From Crotalaria pallida (taxonomy: Eukaryota; Streptophyta; Magnoliopsida; Fabales; Fabaceae): a stretch of DNA of 64,000 nt. A program made the translations under genes and the position numbers. The stretch covers positions 30,436,501-30,500,500 of the forward strand of contig CM075652.1 in NCBI GenBank assembly GCA_037953625.1, given 5' to 3'. Below, piece by piece: positions 12,028-23,067 of this stretch. Positions within the stretch are counted from its first letter, which is position 1; each line of letters starts with the position of its first letter. Under the pieces are notes generated by a model that had not been told where the DNA came from, ran no database searches, and worked only from the letters and a program-made list of their open reading frames with translations.

Positions 12028-13619
12028 GAAAAGACATGTGTTGAGAGGATCTCAAAACACTGGTGTCTGTTTAGTAAAGAGTTAGCATGTCGAGAAAACT
12101 TTACAGCAAGGGGTTCATTTATCTATGATTCAACTGGATCAAGTAGAGGGGTGTTTACTGCAAAGTTTGACCACTCATGCAGTTAAACAACTTGAACTAT
12201 CTGAATAGATTCAAGAGTTACTTACTCAATTTTATGATATCTTTGCTAAACCTATACAACTACCTCCTAGAAGATCTGGTCATGATCATAAGATTCCTTT
12301 AATGCAAGAAATTGATCCAGTGAACAAGAGGTCGTACAGGTATGCTGGCAACCAGAAAACCATCATTGATAAGCTGGTGCGAGACATGATGAATTCTGGT
12401 CTTATTCAGTCATTATGCTAGCCCTGTAGTGTTGGTGGGCAAGAAGGATGGTTCCTGAAGGCTTTGTGTGGATTAAGAGAGCTTAACAAGGGTACTGTTA
12501 AGGATAGATTTCCTATACCCTTGTTAGAGGATTTCATGGATGAATTACATGGATCTAAAATCTTCTCTAAGATTGACTTAAGAACCCTGAAACATTCATA
12601 ACACAACCTTTAGAACACATAGTGGCCACTATGAGTATCTTGTAATGTAATTTGGCTTTACAAATGTTCCAACCACTTTTCAGGGATTGAAGAATGCTAT
12701 CTTTCACAAAGTCCTTAGCAAGTTTCTACTGGCATTTTTTTATTACATCCTCATATACAATTATGATGAGAAAACTCACTTAGAGCATTCAACTCAAGTC
12801 TTGACTGTTATGAGACAGAATTGTCTTTTTGCCAAACAATCAAAGTGCTACTTTGGAGTGCCTAGAGTTAAGTATCTTGGTCATTTCATATCAAAGGATG
12901 GAGTATCTACTGATCCAATCAAGAACAATGCAGTGGCAGATTGGTCTTTACCACATAATGTTAAACAATTGAGAGGGTTTATAGGTCTAACTGGTTATTA
13001 CAAAAGGTTTGTTAAGGGTTATGGTACATTAGCCAAACCTTTGACTGATATGCTGAAGAAATACAATTTTGTATGGAATCCCCAAGCAAAGAATTCATTC
13101 CAATTCCTTAAGGAAGCATTGGTTCAAGATCTAGTGTTAGCTCTCTCTAATTTCACCAAGACATTTCTGGTGGAGGTGGATGCTTCTGGCTTTGGCTTTG
13201 GAGCAGTGTTGATGCAAGATCATCATCCCTTGGCATTCATAAGTAGATATTTGAATCTACAACAACAATCATTATCCACTTATGAGAAATAATTGATTGA
13301 TGTTAAAAAATGGAGTTATTATTTGTTGAATAGGCACTTTATCATAAAAATTGATCATAGAAGCTTAAAATACATCTTAGATAAGAGATTATCCATTGTA
13401 TTCCAACATAAATGGCTAGTGAAACTCATGGAATTTGATCTTTCCATTGAGTATAAAGAAGAAAAAGAAAAAGTGGTTGATAAAGCTTTATCTAGAATAC
13501 AGAATACTCAAGATCCTGAATTGTCTCAATTGATGGTTCATCAGGTGCAGTCAGAGCTTCTTGATAAAATCAGACATTCCTATACTACTGATGTTGCTAT
13601 ACAAAAGTTGTTTGAATAG
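12028..13619 (+). pseudogene. chromovirus reverse transcriptase-RNase H, active-site Asp pair replaced by Tyr-Tyr
   Basis: Resumes pol after the solo LTR. Early RT is frameshifted (12240-12600: FPIPLLEDFMDELHGSKIFSKIDLR is recognisable). From 12687 a 201-codon frame reads through the RT fingers-thumb and RNase H start: CLFAKQSKCYFGVPRVKYLGHFIS, LRGFIGLTGYYKRFVKGYG and FLVEVDASGFGFGAVL. A TAA at 13290 separates the rest of RNase H (13293-13619: WSYYLLNRHFIIKIDHRSLKYIL). At the catalytic position (12741-12746) the codons are TAT TAC (Tyr-Tyr) where this family has Asp-Asp, so the enzyme would be dead even without the stops. Confidence 0.9.
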
Positions 13620-14675
13620 TGGAAGAAAGACCCTGATTCTCATAAAAATTATCAGTGGTCCGGTTCTGATTTAAGAAGGAAGGGCATATTGGTAGTAGGA
13701 AATGATGCTTTATTGAGACAAGAATTATTGAATTAAAAGCACACTGCAACATCAGGCGGTCACTCTGGTAAAAATGCCACTTTGCATAGAATGAAGGTTA
13801 TGATTTATTGGAAGGATATGAGTAAAGTTGAACAGGAATTTGTGAAGAAGTGCATCACTTGCTAGAGATGCAAATATGAAATTGTCGCTAGTCTTGGTTT
13901 ATTACAGCCTCTTCCTATTCTAGGGCAGGTTTGACAGCATATCATAATGGATTGTATTGAAGGATTCCCTGTGTGTCATGGAAAGAAAATCATATTTGTA
14001 GCGGTTGATAGATTAAGTAAGGCAACTCACTTTATGTCCCTTTCTCATCCCTACACTGATCATATTGTGGCTCAAACTTTTATGGATAATGTATTCAAGT
14101 TGTATGGGTTTCCAGAATCAATCATTATTGATAGAGATCCTGTGTTTGTTAGTAATTTTTGGAAGGAATTGATGGCATATCAAGGAGTACAACTGAATCT
14201 TTCTACTGCTTATCATCCTCAAATAGATGGCCAGATAAAGGTGGTGAATAGATACTAGAAACCTACTTGAGATGTATGTTCAATGATGTACCTACTCAAT
14301 GGTCAGTATGGGTTCCATTGGTTGAATGGTGGTATAATACTACCTATCACACTACTATACATGCTACACTCTATGAGATAGTGTATGGCCAACCACCTCC
14401 TGCTTATCTACCATATTTTCTAGGGGAATCAAAAAATGAATTGGTTGATAGAAGTTTATCAAAAAGGGAGGAAATGTTGAAATTTCATATGAGAAGGGCT
14501 CAGGACATAATGAAGCAGCTAGCAAATCAACATAGATCAGATAGAAGTTTTAATGTTGGTGATCTAGTTTACTTGAAACTTCACTCATACAAGCAGTCCT
14601 CAGCAGCTAACAAATTGAATGAAAAATTAGCTCCTAAGTTCTATGATCCATTTGTAGTGTTGAGCTGAGTTGGAG
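13620..14675 (+). pseudogene. chromovirus integrase remnant
   Basis: Integrase inserts the cDNA into the chromosome. An HHCC-type zinc region is partly readable (SGGHSGKNATLHRMK, 13755-13800; KKCITC then a stop where the second Cys pair should continue). The catalytic core follows: MDCIEGFPVCHGKKIIFVAVDRLSKATHFM (13947 on), IIIDRDPVFVSNFW and YHPQIDGQIKVVNRY. The metal-binding Asp residues appear kept at about 13950 and 14131, and Glu would be expected after the DGQ.. motif, where Lys is found. A stop at 14256 and a frame change precede the C-terminal part (14267-14668, ending DPFVVLS). The text is cut at 14675 by the next insertion. Confidence 0.85.
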
Positions 14676-15740
14676 TGTAACACTGATCGAGGTCGTACCC
14701 GATCAAATAAAAGGGGTTTAATTCTGTTGTACTAGGAAGATGATCCTAGGTCGTTTCCTAGCGAATATCGGTTTAGGCAAAGTATCAAACACGTAGTGTG
14801 CAGTAAAATGGGGGGTTTTTGTATGTATCAGATGTGAAGAACAAAACACAAAACAGAATATTAAAACTAAGAAAATCAGAAACAAAAGCGGGCAAACCCC
14901 TTTGGCTACGTACACTACTCAATCCTAGCTCACTAAAGATCGATTCCTCTCCTCTCCTCTGTCCAACTCGTGACAACCAAATACTAAGCGAAAATTTAGT
15001 TATCGCTCCAAACCCTAACTTATAATTAAGCATCAGAAACCAGAATTGGAGTTTTTACGAGTTAATACAAATTAAGCATTTATATTCATGTATTATCTCT
15101 ACGAAATGGAATTAAACAAACCACTACACATTGATAAACATGAAAACAGAGGAGAGAAAACGAAATTGCATTAATAACAAGAGCTCAAGAGTAGATAATA
15201 CAATACCAAAGGGATTAACCCTTCAACTCTATCCTTCCATGGCCATAAATGAAAAATGAGTACAAATGGGGAAGAACAAAACCCTAGCAGCCACCACCAC
15301 TTGGGAGAGCCAAGAGAGAAGTTCTAACCTAGAGAGAGAGTGAAAAATCTGAAAATGGGAGAGTGGTGCTAGGTTTGGACGAATTTTCCCTTCTTTTACC
15401 ATGAAAATGGGCCTAAAACATGGGCCCAAGTCCTAAGAACACTATTATGAAAATTACAACTAAAAAGGGATCTAAATGTAAATTACAATCTTCACTTCAA
15501 TACTTCAATCTTCATTTCCAAAATGCCCAAAGTGTCCTTGTGCCAAATATGACCTGAAAATAGAAATAGAATTAATTAGGCTAAATAATCCCAAATTAAA
15601 CAACATTCGGAATATTAGTCCAAAAAACTCTAAATCACTAAATCACTAAATCATGCTAAACAATGTCAAATGGGCAACAAGTATCAATAATAGGAGTAAA
15701 ATAATGCAAGGAATAATGGGAAATAAAATGCTCATCAAAC
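14676..15740. repeat. unclassified 1.06-kb repeat unit
   Basis: No coding frame is supported. Landmarks are TGTAACACTGATCGAGG at the left, GATGATCCTAGGTCG near 14740 and TGCTCATCAAAC at the right end; the last recurs near 15835. It may be a non-autonomous element inserted near the start of the LTR that follows. The small ORFs here look accidental. Confidence 0.45.
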
Positions 15741-15839
15741 ACGGGGGCTTTATTAATTATAATAATTATTTCATAATTAATTAAGTTTATTAGAAGTCTT
15801 TATTTTTGTACATCAAACTCTAACATTAAATGCTCATCA

Positions 15840-18800
15840 AACTCTAATTTTCGTCTCTCGAATAATAGGTTAATTAATTATAATAATTATTGTATAATTA
15901 ATTAAGTTTATTAGAAGTCTTTATTTTTTTACATTATGTGCTTTAAGATATATAAGAATATGTGAATATATTTTTATATATTAAAATTTGTACAAAATAT
16001 TAGTTTTGCAATTCAGTCCTTGGGGTAGGACCTAATTGCAATATTGAAAAGGTTTTTGGAGGGAAGTTAATTAAAATATAAATTTTTGAAAATTTTCATC
16101 GTGGTAATCGATTACCACGACTTGGTAATCGATTACCGTCGTAAAGAAAACCCAGGTTGAGTGCGTTTGATGACTCAATGCTTAATCAACACCAAATTAC
16201 CCAGTTTTGTGACACGAAATCGTCTCTAAGGTTAGTGGAAAACGCGTGTCTTCATGCATGATATTCCAATTCGTCTACTTAAGCAATTGAGTTGATGCAT
16301 TTGGCTCATTTTGCTTGATTTTGGTCTGAGAGTTTCATTTGGGTTCTTGATTTCGCCTCTCAAATTCATCTGTGATTCTGAGAGTTAGGTTGAGAGTAAT
16401 ACACCTCTGCAAAGCTTAAGTCTCAATCTTTGTATTGATACCAAAATCGTGAGTTGAGGGTCTGTGTGCTCTGAGAATCAAGCTTGCAAAGTTTGATCCC
16501 AAATTCTGCAGAATTGGAAAACTGATTTCTGGAGCTCACTTTGAAGCTCGATTTTGGTAAGCACACTAACCCTTTTCGTTTCAAACTTGTTCCTACCTCT
16601 AGTGCATGTTGAAGAGAATTCAATTTGACCATTTTCCCCAATTCTTAACTTGATTCTGCATGTCAAGTTTTGTGGTGTTGGTACATACCCTGTCCAACTT
16701 TGTCTGCATGTAGTGGATTTAGTGGATTTTGGAGTTGGAGTCCCTTTCTTTGCGAATTTCTTGTTGGAGCACGATCTAGAGGTATGGGGAAAGCTTTACA
16801 TTCACTAGAATAACAGTGATTGTTGTGTTTTGTATAGGGAGCCACCTTGAGACTCATAAGGGCATAGTTGTGAAATAGGATTTTGGTTTGGAGACCAAAA
16901 CTTGATCTCTCTGTGATTTGAGCAACTCATATTATGTGCATATAAAAGTGTTGAATGCTTGAAATCATGATTTAATTGTATGAATACTGATTTGATACCT
17001 TGAGTTGTTAAAAGTTGTGTTTTATGCATAATTTATGGAATTGTGGAATTCCATGTGAATTGGTTTGATTTCAGTGTTGGAGCATCTTTGTTTAATGCCC
17101 TTTGATCTCTATTAATGGTGGTTTAAAGTTAGAATTAATTAGAATTGAAAATGACATGTTAAAACTCAGGTTTTACGCATCTACTATCGTGAGTAATCGA
17201 TTACTATGATATGGTAATCGATTATCCTGATGCATCTGATTCAGGTTTTGAAAAACAAACGTGGTAATCGATTACCAGTACAGGGTAATCGATTATCAAT
17301 GTTAAAAACTCAGCAAAATACCATTTTTAATTTCTAACAATTTTTAACTCTCACTTAAATGTTGATTTTTCAAGAGATCACATTGAATCATGCCTGAAAT
17401 AATATTGGATTACTATTTCTAATTAATATGCATAAAGCTTATATTTATTTTATAATGAGTTGGATATTATAAAATAAATTAAAGAACAACCCAATTAAGA
17501 CATTGATGCATTCATGCATGGTGTTGGTGGGATTTATCGTTTATCATGTTCGAGGAACATGAGGAGGGTCTCTGGGAGTGCCAAATGTTACTGCTAGCTC
17601 GATGACACATTAAGGTTGACGATGTGGGTAGTATGTGATATACTATTGATATGATCATTACGTGTTGGCGATGTGAAGCACACAAGAGAAGCGGCGTTGT
17701 GTATCATAAACTGATAGGTGTACGTTTTGGCGACGTGACGTTCACCAGGTAAGGTGACATTGTTATCACTTCTCAGCTAGTACGCCATACGTTCTGGTAA
17801 CATATTAAAAGTATTCTTGGAATAGAATACGCTAAAGTTATGGATGGACATTCGCAAGGATATTTAGTTGGAGTATCTCAGGATTGAGAGATGACATGCA
17901 TCGTGCCATTATAATTAAAGAGTTTAATTATAAATGAACCTTGCTTGGTCATATGCATTCATATGTTGACTGATGACTTGATGTATGTGTATGTTTAATT
18001 TCCAGTTACTTTTATTTGATTATGTGTATGCATATGCTTACCCTGTGCCCTTATTAGGTGATGGCCAGATACCTAGCTTGCGTCGAGATCATACACATCC
18101 CTAGTGGTATATGGATATTCGAGGAGCACCGAGCGACCTTTGAGGGTGAGGTGGAGATTACTCTCTATCACCCTAACCCCCTAGCTCGTGCGCGCCCTCG
18201 TAGGTTTAGGATCCATATCATTTATACTATGCACGTACCCCCGTTCTATACTTATACAGGACCACCACTACCAGCTTGAAAAGTACGTAGGTTCCATAGT
18301 TTTCGTTTCAGGACAGCCATTCATTCTCATCCCTCCGCTTCTAGAGTTTTTACTGATGCTGACATCCCCTCACCTGGTCTGACAGGTACTGTTAGGACTA
18401 CACCTACTGCAGACCCTAGGCCCAGTGGTAGGGCATCTACCTCGTCGGACGAGATTGGGGAGAACCCTGAGGAGGGGGAGAGCGAGGAGGAGGTACCAGT
18501 CGAGTCGGCTACTAGACCACGTGGAGGACTGAGTGGTTCCTAGGTATAGGTATAGTATATGTAGTACCGATCCTGGACCCAATATGTAGCTGCAGTGGAC
18601 CAGATGGATGCTTGGAGGACCAGTTCGACCTGCTCTTTGACACTTATTTTTGAGTTGTGATATATTGTATACACTTTTGTAGTGTTGGAGAGCTGAGATC
18701 TTTTATATCTTACTTTTGTATCTTCAGTTTATGGACACAGTACTCAGGACTTGTATCTTTTGATGACTTGTACTTATGGAATCTTTTTATCATATATATA

Positions 18801-19202
18801 TATATATATATATGCTGCTTATTTCACAACCGATCCTTAATTATTATTTTATTTCCGCACACTCTGATTTTGTTAAAAAGCGGATTTAGCAATTGTTATA
18901 ATTTATAGTTATCTAAACTCGTAAGACAATGATAAGTTTGTAATTACCAAAGGCTTTTCTTTTTAAAAAAATGTTGTCTTGAGGAATTTTCTTCATCTTG
19001 ATATGAATAAAAAGCTATTAAGCCGAATTCATTATATTCTCAAACAATAAGGTCGAAAGTTTTAATACAAGTCCAAACATTTTCGAGAAATGTTAATTAA
19101 TTATAATGAAAAATTTTATACGAGATATTTCTTTAATAAAGTCCATAAAATAATGATTTGGAAATATTCACTATTTTCAATATTTTAAAGAAGGGCGTCA
19201 CA
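15840..19202 (+). repeat. long LTR (about 3.4 kb), relative of element B's LTR
   Basis: CTAATTTTCGTCTC at about 15846 and the following 250 bases match, with divergence, the start of element B's LTR read on the minus strand. It contains three palindrome pairs (centres 16109.5/16130.5, 17198.5/17219.5 and 17269.5/17290.5), a donor-like TTTTG|GTAAGC (GT 16557), a repeat-rich stretch at 17580-17780 and an acceptor-like CTTATTAG|GTG (AG 18056-18057). An (AT)n run lies at 18793-18813. It ends GGCGTCACA. No internal retrotransposon text is attached, so it is probably a solo LTR. Confidence 0.75.
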
Positions 19203-19542
19203 TGGAGCAATGCCATACAAGCTCCAATTGCCATCTGGTTCTAAGATTCACAATGTGTTTCATGTTTCTCAGCTAAAGAAACACATTGGTGACTCAATTA
19301 CTTCATCTGAATTGCCTGATCAACCTAGTTAAGTTACGGATGAGAAAGAACCTGAATCTATTTAAATGGAGACAGGACATTTGTACCTAGAAGAGGTCAA
19401 GCTGTTACCAAAGTACTAGTTAAATGGAGAAATCAGCCAGTTAAAGGTGCTACTTGGGAGTACTACTATGACTTGTAGAAGATTTCCCTTCATCTCACAT
19501 TTTCAATCCTTGAGGACAAGGATTTTGTTAAGGGAGGAGCAT
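19203..19542 (+). pseudogene. chromovirus pol C-terminus and polypurine tract
   Basis: Continues the integrase C-terminal region: KLQLPSGSKIHNVFHVSQLKKHIGD, then broken text up to the tail common in this clade (about 19490-19530). The polypurine tract AAGGGAGGAGCAT ends directly before the 3' LTR. Confidence 0.82.
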
Positions 19543-19914
19543 TGATATGGGATAATTGTTTAAGAAGAAATCAATGGGTAGTTTTGAGACATAAATTAGG
19601 CAAGGGTAGTTTCGAGACATCACTTAGGATCAAAAGGTAGTTTTAAGACATCAATTAGGCAAGAGTAGTGTTGGTTCAGATTCAGATTTAGTTAGTTGGC
19701 AGCTGTATTAAAAACATTTCCTGCCAAGGATTTAAACTACTTAAGCTGCTTGTGATGCAAGAAAGCTCATCATCTATCATTTGTATATGCAATTCTCTCT
19801 TGTATCTCATTTTTCTATAATAAAATCTATTCTCGAGACATTTTCATTCCATAGAGTTTCCTAGAACTATCTTTAAAACTCTACGAATTCTTAGCATTTC
19901 CTAGGGTTTATATC
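19543..19914 (+). repeat. 3' LTR of the chromovirus-like element (372 bp)
   Basis: Starts TGATATGGGATAA after the polypurine tract and ends GGGTTTATATCA, giving TGATAT/ATATCA inverted termini. It includes text typical of short LTRs (TTGTATCTC, AATAAAATC poly(A)-like signal near 19820). The partner 5' LTR is absent. Confidence 0.8.
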
Positions 19915-20440
19915 AAAGAGTAGAAGCCCAAAACAAATCATTACAAATTAAACTCACAAAATAAACGAGAATTTTACTAATAATAGTAACAAAATAAATG
20001 AGTTTACGTAGATTTTAATCAAAGTTTAAAAAACATTAATCAATAGATTTTTTTTATAATGACTAGAGTTTACATGAAATTGTACGTATATTTAAGAAGA
20101 AAAAAAGACACGAGAGAATCAACTTGATCTAAACAACATCCACAACAATCAGTGTGATTATTTTATTCATTATTTGAAACTTGGAATTCGTGTAAATAAT
20201 ACAAACAACTCTTGTACTCCTCCGTATCTTATTTTTTATAATTTCTCGTTAGAATTTTATTTATTTATCTGTCCTATTTAAAAGTTGAAGAATATAATAA
20301 ATATTATTTTTCCGTTTATTCCTCTTTAATAGGGCATTGATTTACATTAATAATGGAGATAATTACATAGAAAGAATGGATATGTTAGGGAAAAACATAA
20401 TTTTTTTAAACAGTGAGGGGCAAAGCCCAAAGGAAAACTA
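19915..20440. other. AT-rich spacer, no gene seen
   Basis: Low-complexity AT-rich sequence with no recognisable coding or repeat structure. Confidence 0.5.
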
Positions 20441-20900
20441 CAAATTAAAAGCCTCTATGAAAGAGGACCCCAGAAGCATCAGAATGCATACAAAGACTAA
20501 TAAAGTGAGAGGCACAATCAAAGATTATCTCAGAGTTCGTCATGGAATGAGCATGATTTTCCAACACATCTGCAACTTGATTACCTTCCCGATAGATATG
20601 AGACCAAACAACCCGGTACTCTGTCACTAAACCCATTAGTTAGGAACCTTATAGCCGAGTGAGAATCAGACTCCACCACAATCCTCCTAAAGCCACACGA
20701 AAGGGCCAACTTCACCCCATGAAAAATTCCCTAAAGTTCAACAGTCATGATAGACGAAATACCAAGCTTGAAGGAAAACGTCACAAGAAAACCACCAAGG
20801 TTATTCATGAAAATCCCTCCATAGGTTGCATTTCCAGGACCAAGTCTCACGGATCCATTTGTATTTAGCTTCACCCACCCCTCTATAGGCGGATATCATC
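20440..20900 (-). pseudogene. RNase H-like (RVT_3 type) domain remnant
   Basis: On the minus strand the pieces read VKLNTNGS..GNATYGGIF (about 20870-20800), then RRIVVESDSHSAIRFL (about 20680) and SHIYREGNQVADVLENHAHS (about 20600-20540). These are the order and motifs of the RNase H-like domain of plant non-LTR elements and of the related RVT_3 genes. Frames are broken, no upstream RT is attached, and no poly(A) end is seen. Confidence 0.7.
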
Positions 20901-21119
20901 TAATCAAAGTAGGGAGGGACTATTACAATTCAGCCCAGTAAGAGACAAGGCATTAACCTGGATATACTCCTCTACAAGGTGCATAATTTCATTAATTTGA
21001 GACATTGTTCCTTACAGGTTAAACGCCTTATGTTAAAAAATAAGCAAATTCCTAATATGCCAGAGGACTTGAAGAGTAGTTCAAAAAATATCACAGGCCA
21101 ATCCTTGTTACTACGAATC

Positions 21120-21762
21120 GCAAGACCTGTAGCAAGGTTCAGGGATATCTACCAATATCTACCAGCAAACAAGAAAGTAGTTGGTTGCAAGTGGATTTTT
21201 AAAATAAAGTACAATGTTGATAGTATATTGGAAAGGCAAAAGGCTAGATTAGTAGCCAAGGGCTACATAGAAATAAAAGGACAGAATTATCTATAGACTT
21301 TCAATCTAGTAGTTAAGATTAGCATTATCTGAGTACTCCTCTCGTTGGCTGCATCATTCAATTGGCATCTTCAACAATTAGATGTCAACACAGTTTTTTT
21401 CCATGGAGATCTCCATGAAGAGGTGTACATGGACCTATCTCTTAAATTACATTGTCCTGATTCATCAATGGTGTGTAAATTGCAAAAATCATTGTATGGA
21501 TAAACAAGCTACCGTGCAGTGGTGGCATGCTAATCTTATTAGAGTACTATCGAATTCAAACTATTGTATGTCAAATCCAAAGTAGATAAATGATTGTTCA
21601 TCAAGTCTACAGCCTAAGATTTCAAAACTATTCTGATTTATGTTGATGACTTGATGTTAACTGCCAATAATGTGACTGGAATCAGTATTATCAAAAAGTT
21701 TATGGATTTGAAGTTTAGCATAAAGGATCTAGGTACTCTCAAGTTATTCCTAGGGATGGAGC
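21120..21762 (+). pseudogene. Ty1/copia reverse transcriptase remnant, left part
   Basis: Copia-type RT text: KKVVGCKWIFKIKYN, ERQKARLVAKGYIEIKGQNY, then after stops LAASFNWHLQQLDVNTVFFHGDLHEEVYM and VCKLQKSLYG. Further on come ILIYVDDLMLT (catalytic YVDD codons at 21639-21650, intact) and MDLKFSIKDLGTLKLFLGMEL. Several stops and frameshifts make it inactive. The text stops at 21762 at the GGAGC duplication and continues at 25512. Confidence 0.87.
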
Positions 21763-22221
21763 TGTAATGAGGCTGAATAATAATAAGAAGATTTAACAGA
21801 GAAGAAGAAGAAGAAGAAGAACAGTAGCTTAGAGTTCAGAAGACAAAATATGACTTAGATTGCACTTCCTATGAGTTCATATGGGATCATAGGAAATCAA
21901 CCTAATTACAAGAGAAGAAAAATGCAGAACAAGAGTACTAAGGTTCAGCAATGAAGATTACACCAAAAAGAGAGAAAATGAGAATAAACAAATCATTGCC
22001 TACTTTCTCTTTCCTCTAACCAACTATATATTCTACTGGTGCCAAATGAAATCCTTCAACCGTGTGTTGGCTGCCTTTTTCGTGTGACCTTGTGATCATT
22101 GTCGCTGTCATCAAGTGCTGCCAGGTGTCCTTGAGGCTCAACCAAATTTCCTTGACTGTTAGTGCCATAATCTTCACTAGCTGGTGGACTATTTTGCCCC
22201 TCCTCAATTGTACTTGTTACA
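21763..22221 (-). repeat. 3' LTR of the nitrite-reductase element (459 bp)
   Basis: TGTAATGAGGC .. ACTTGTTACA as read on the plus strand; it matches 24955-25511 closely. Its GAA tract is only about six units long (21800-21822). Confidence 0.9.
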
Positions 22222-22802
22222 ATACTCGCCCCTTTAAAATCAACCTTGTCCTCAAGGTTGTAGTTGGGGTAACATTTCACAAAGTCCACCTTGTCTTCCC
22301 AACGTGTCTTTGAATTATGGTTAGCATTACTGTAACAGATATTGCAAAATTGATCTTCTCTCTCAACCTCTTCAGTCACTTTCAAAGCCCTTGTCTTTGT
22401 CTCAATTATGACTTGCCCACAAAATTGGTTACCAGTACAAGCCACTAGTGTTTTCATTAGAAGTGAAGGCTCATTGAGCAAGGCTTCAATTTTTGAGTTT
22501 TCAACATTAGGGGTGATTATGTTTTGTTCCACAGTGAGTCTTAGTTCACCAGTTCCATACTTATGAGCCAAATTAGCTAGCTCATTCATCTCATCTGCTT
22601 GGACTCTACTAACTAGAATGTGAAGCCGAACATAGATCAAGCCTTCTTGCTTTTGCGGATGAACACCTAAGTAATCCCTTCTTTCCCATTGTTTTTGCAC
22701 TAATTCTTCTTTGGATGCTCTCTCTAGCTGCTTCCCTGGCATTCTTTTTTCTACCTCTGACCTGAATACTTCTATCTCCAATTCATCAATCACCCACATC
22801 AT
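22056..22802 (-). CDS. second open frame: nitrite reductase segment fused to LTR-element tail (248 codons)
   Basis: An open frame from an internal ATG. Residues 1-149 are clearly plant ferredoxin-nitrite reductase: KRMPGKQLERASKEELVQKQW, GVHPQKQEGLIYV, YGTGELRLTVEQNI and LVACTGNQFCGQ. The last contains the C-x5-C pair (residues 122 and 128) that forms half of the 4Fe-4S/sirohaem site; the later C-x3-C pair is absent. Residues 150 on switch to element tail (TRWEDKVDF, YPNYNLEDKVDFKGASIV) and run into the 3' LTR. About ten residues normally present after LLNEP seem to be missing. There is no sign of a functional enzyme; expression is unknown. Confidence 0.6.
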   Translation of the reverse strand: MMWVIDELEIEVFRSEVEKRMPGKQLERASKEELVQKQWERRDYLGVHPQKQEGLIYVRLHILVSRVQADEMNELANLAHKYGTGELRLTVEQNIITPNVENSKIEALLNEPSLLMKTLVACTGNQFCGQVIIETKTRALKVTEEVEREDQFCNICYSNANHNSKTRWEDKVDFVKCYPNYNLEDKVDFKGASIVTSTIEEGQNSPPASEDYGTNSQGNLVEPQGHLAALDDSDNDHKVTRKRQPTHG

Positions 22803-23067
22803 TCTTGTTTTCTATCTGTTCCCTCTGGTGCCAAGATCTCTATAGGCCTCAAACACAAAATGGGATAACATCATCTGCAGAGACCCATGCATCAAGTGGG
22901 ACTGCCTTTGCACATCTCTTGGAACTAAAGAAACCACTCACCAATAAGTTGAATCCAAAACGACCTTTTTTATTTGCAGGCGTGTAAGCCAGATCATTAA
23001 CGTGAGGGTGCTCGAAGAAATCATGAGAGCCCGCCACGCATACATTCCACTTCCTTGGCCATACAGC
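22356..23067 (-). pseudogene. captured ferredoxin-nitrite reductase fragment
   Basis: Nitrite reductase is the chloroplast enzyme that reduces nitrite to ammonium with ferredoxin. The captured part begins near WPRKWNVCVAGSHDFFEHPH (about 23067) and continues through LAYTPANKKGRFGFNLLVSGFF, SSKRCAKAVPLDAWVSADDV, a frameshift near 22850, FEAYRDLGTRGNR with a TAG in place of the following Gln, then MMWVIDELEIEVFRSEVEKRMP and on to TRALKVTEEVER (about 22356). This is roughly 235 residues from the middle of a protein of nearly 600, read without visible introns. N- and C-terminal parts are absent. It shares the element's orientation, so it was probably carried in the element's RNA. The identification is firm; the source gene lies outside the window. 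Confidence 0.92.

Larger units (their letters stand above)
14676..19202 (+). mobile_element. composite LTR insertion in the integrase gene, TGGAG target duplication
   Basis: TGGAG occurs at 14671-14675 and 19203-19207, and the pol text continues across it (LS.VG then GAMPYKLQLPSG). The block starts TGTAACACTG and ends GGGCGTCACA. It appears to be two things joined: a unit of about 1.06 kb (14676 to about 15740, starting TGTAACACTGATCGAGGTCG) and a long plus-strand LTR (about 15840-19202) related to element B's LTR. The junction contains a 60-bp direct repeat (15749-15800 and 15873-15928), so the order of events is uncertain. Confidence 0.7.
8294..19914 (+). mobile_element. Ty3/gypsy chromovirus-like element, 5' truncated and twice interrupted
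   Basis: Plus-strand order: gag fragment, zinc-knuckle region, protease, RT, RNase H, integrase, C-terminal tail, polypurine tract (AAGGGAGGAGCAT) and a short 3' LTR (19543-19914). Insertions at 9213-12027 and 14676-19202 split it, and each is bounded by an exact 5-bp target duplication of the pol text. The 5' LTR was lost where the minus-strand element joins at 8293. The short LTR and the tail KLQLPSGSKIHNVFHVSQLK suggest a Reina-like chromovirus; that sub-group call is inference. Confidence 0.85.
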
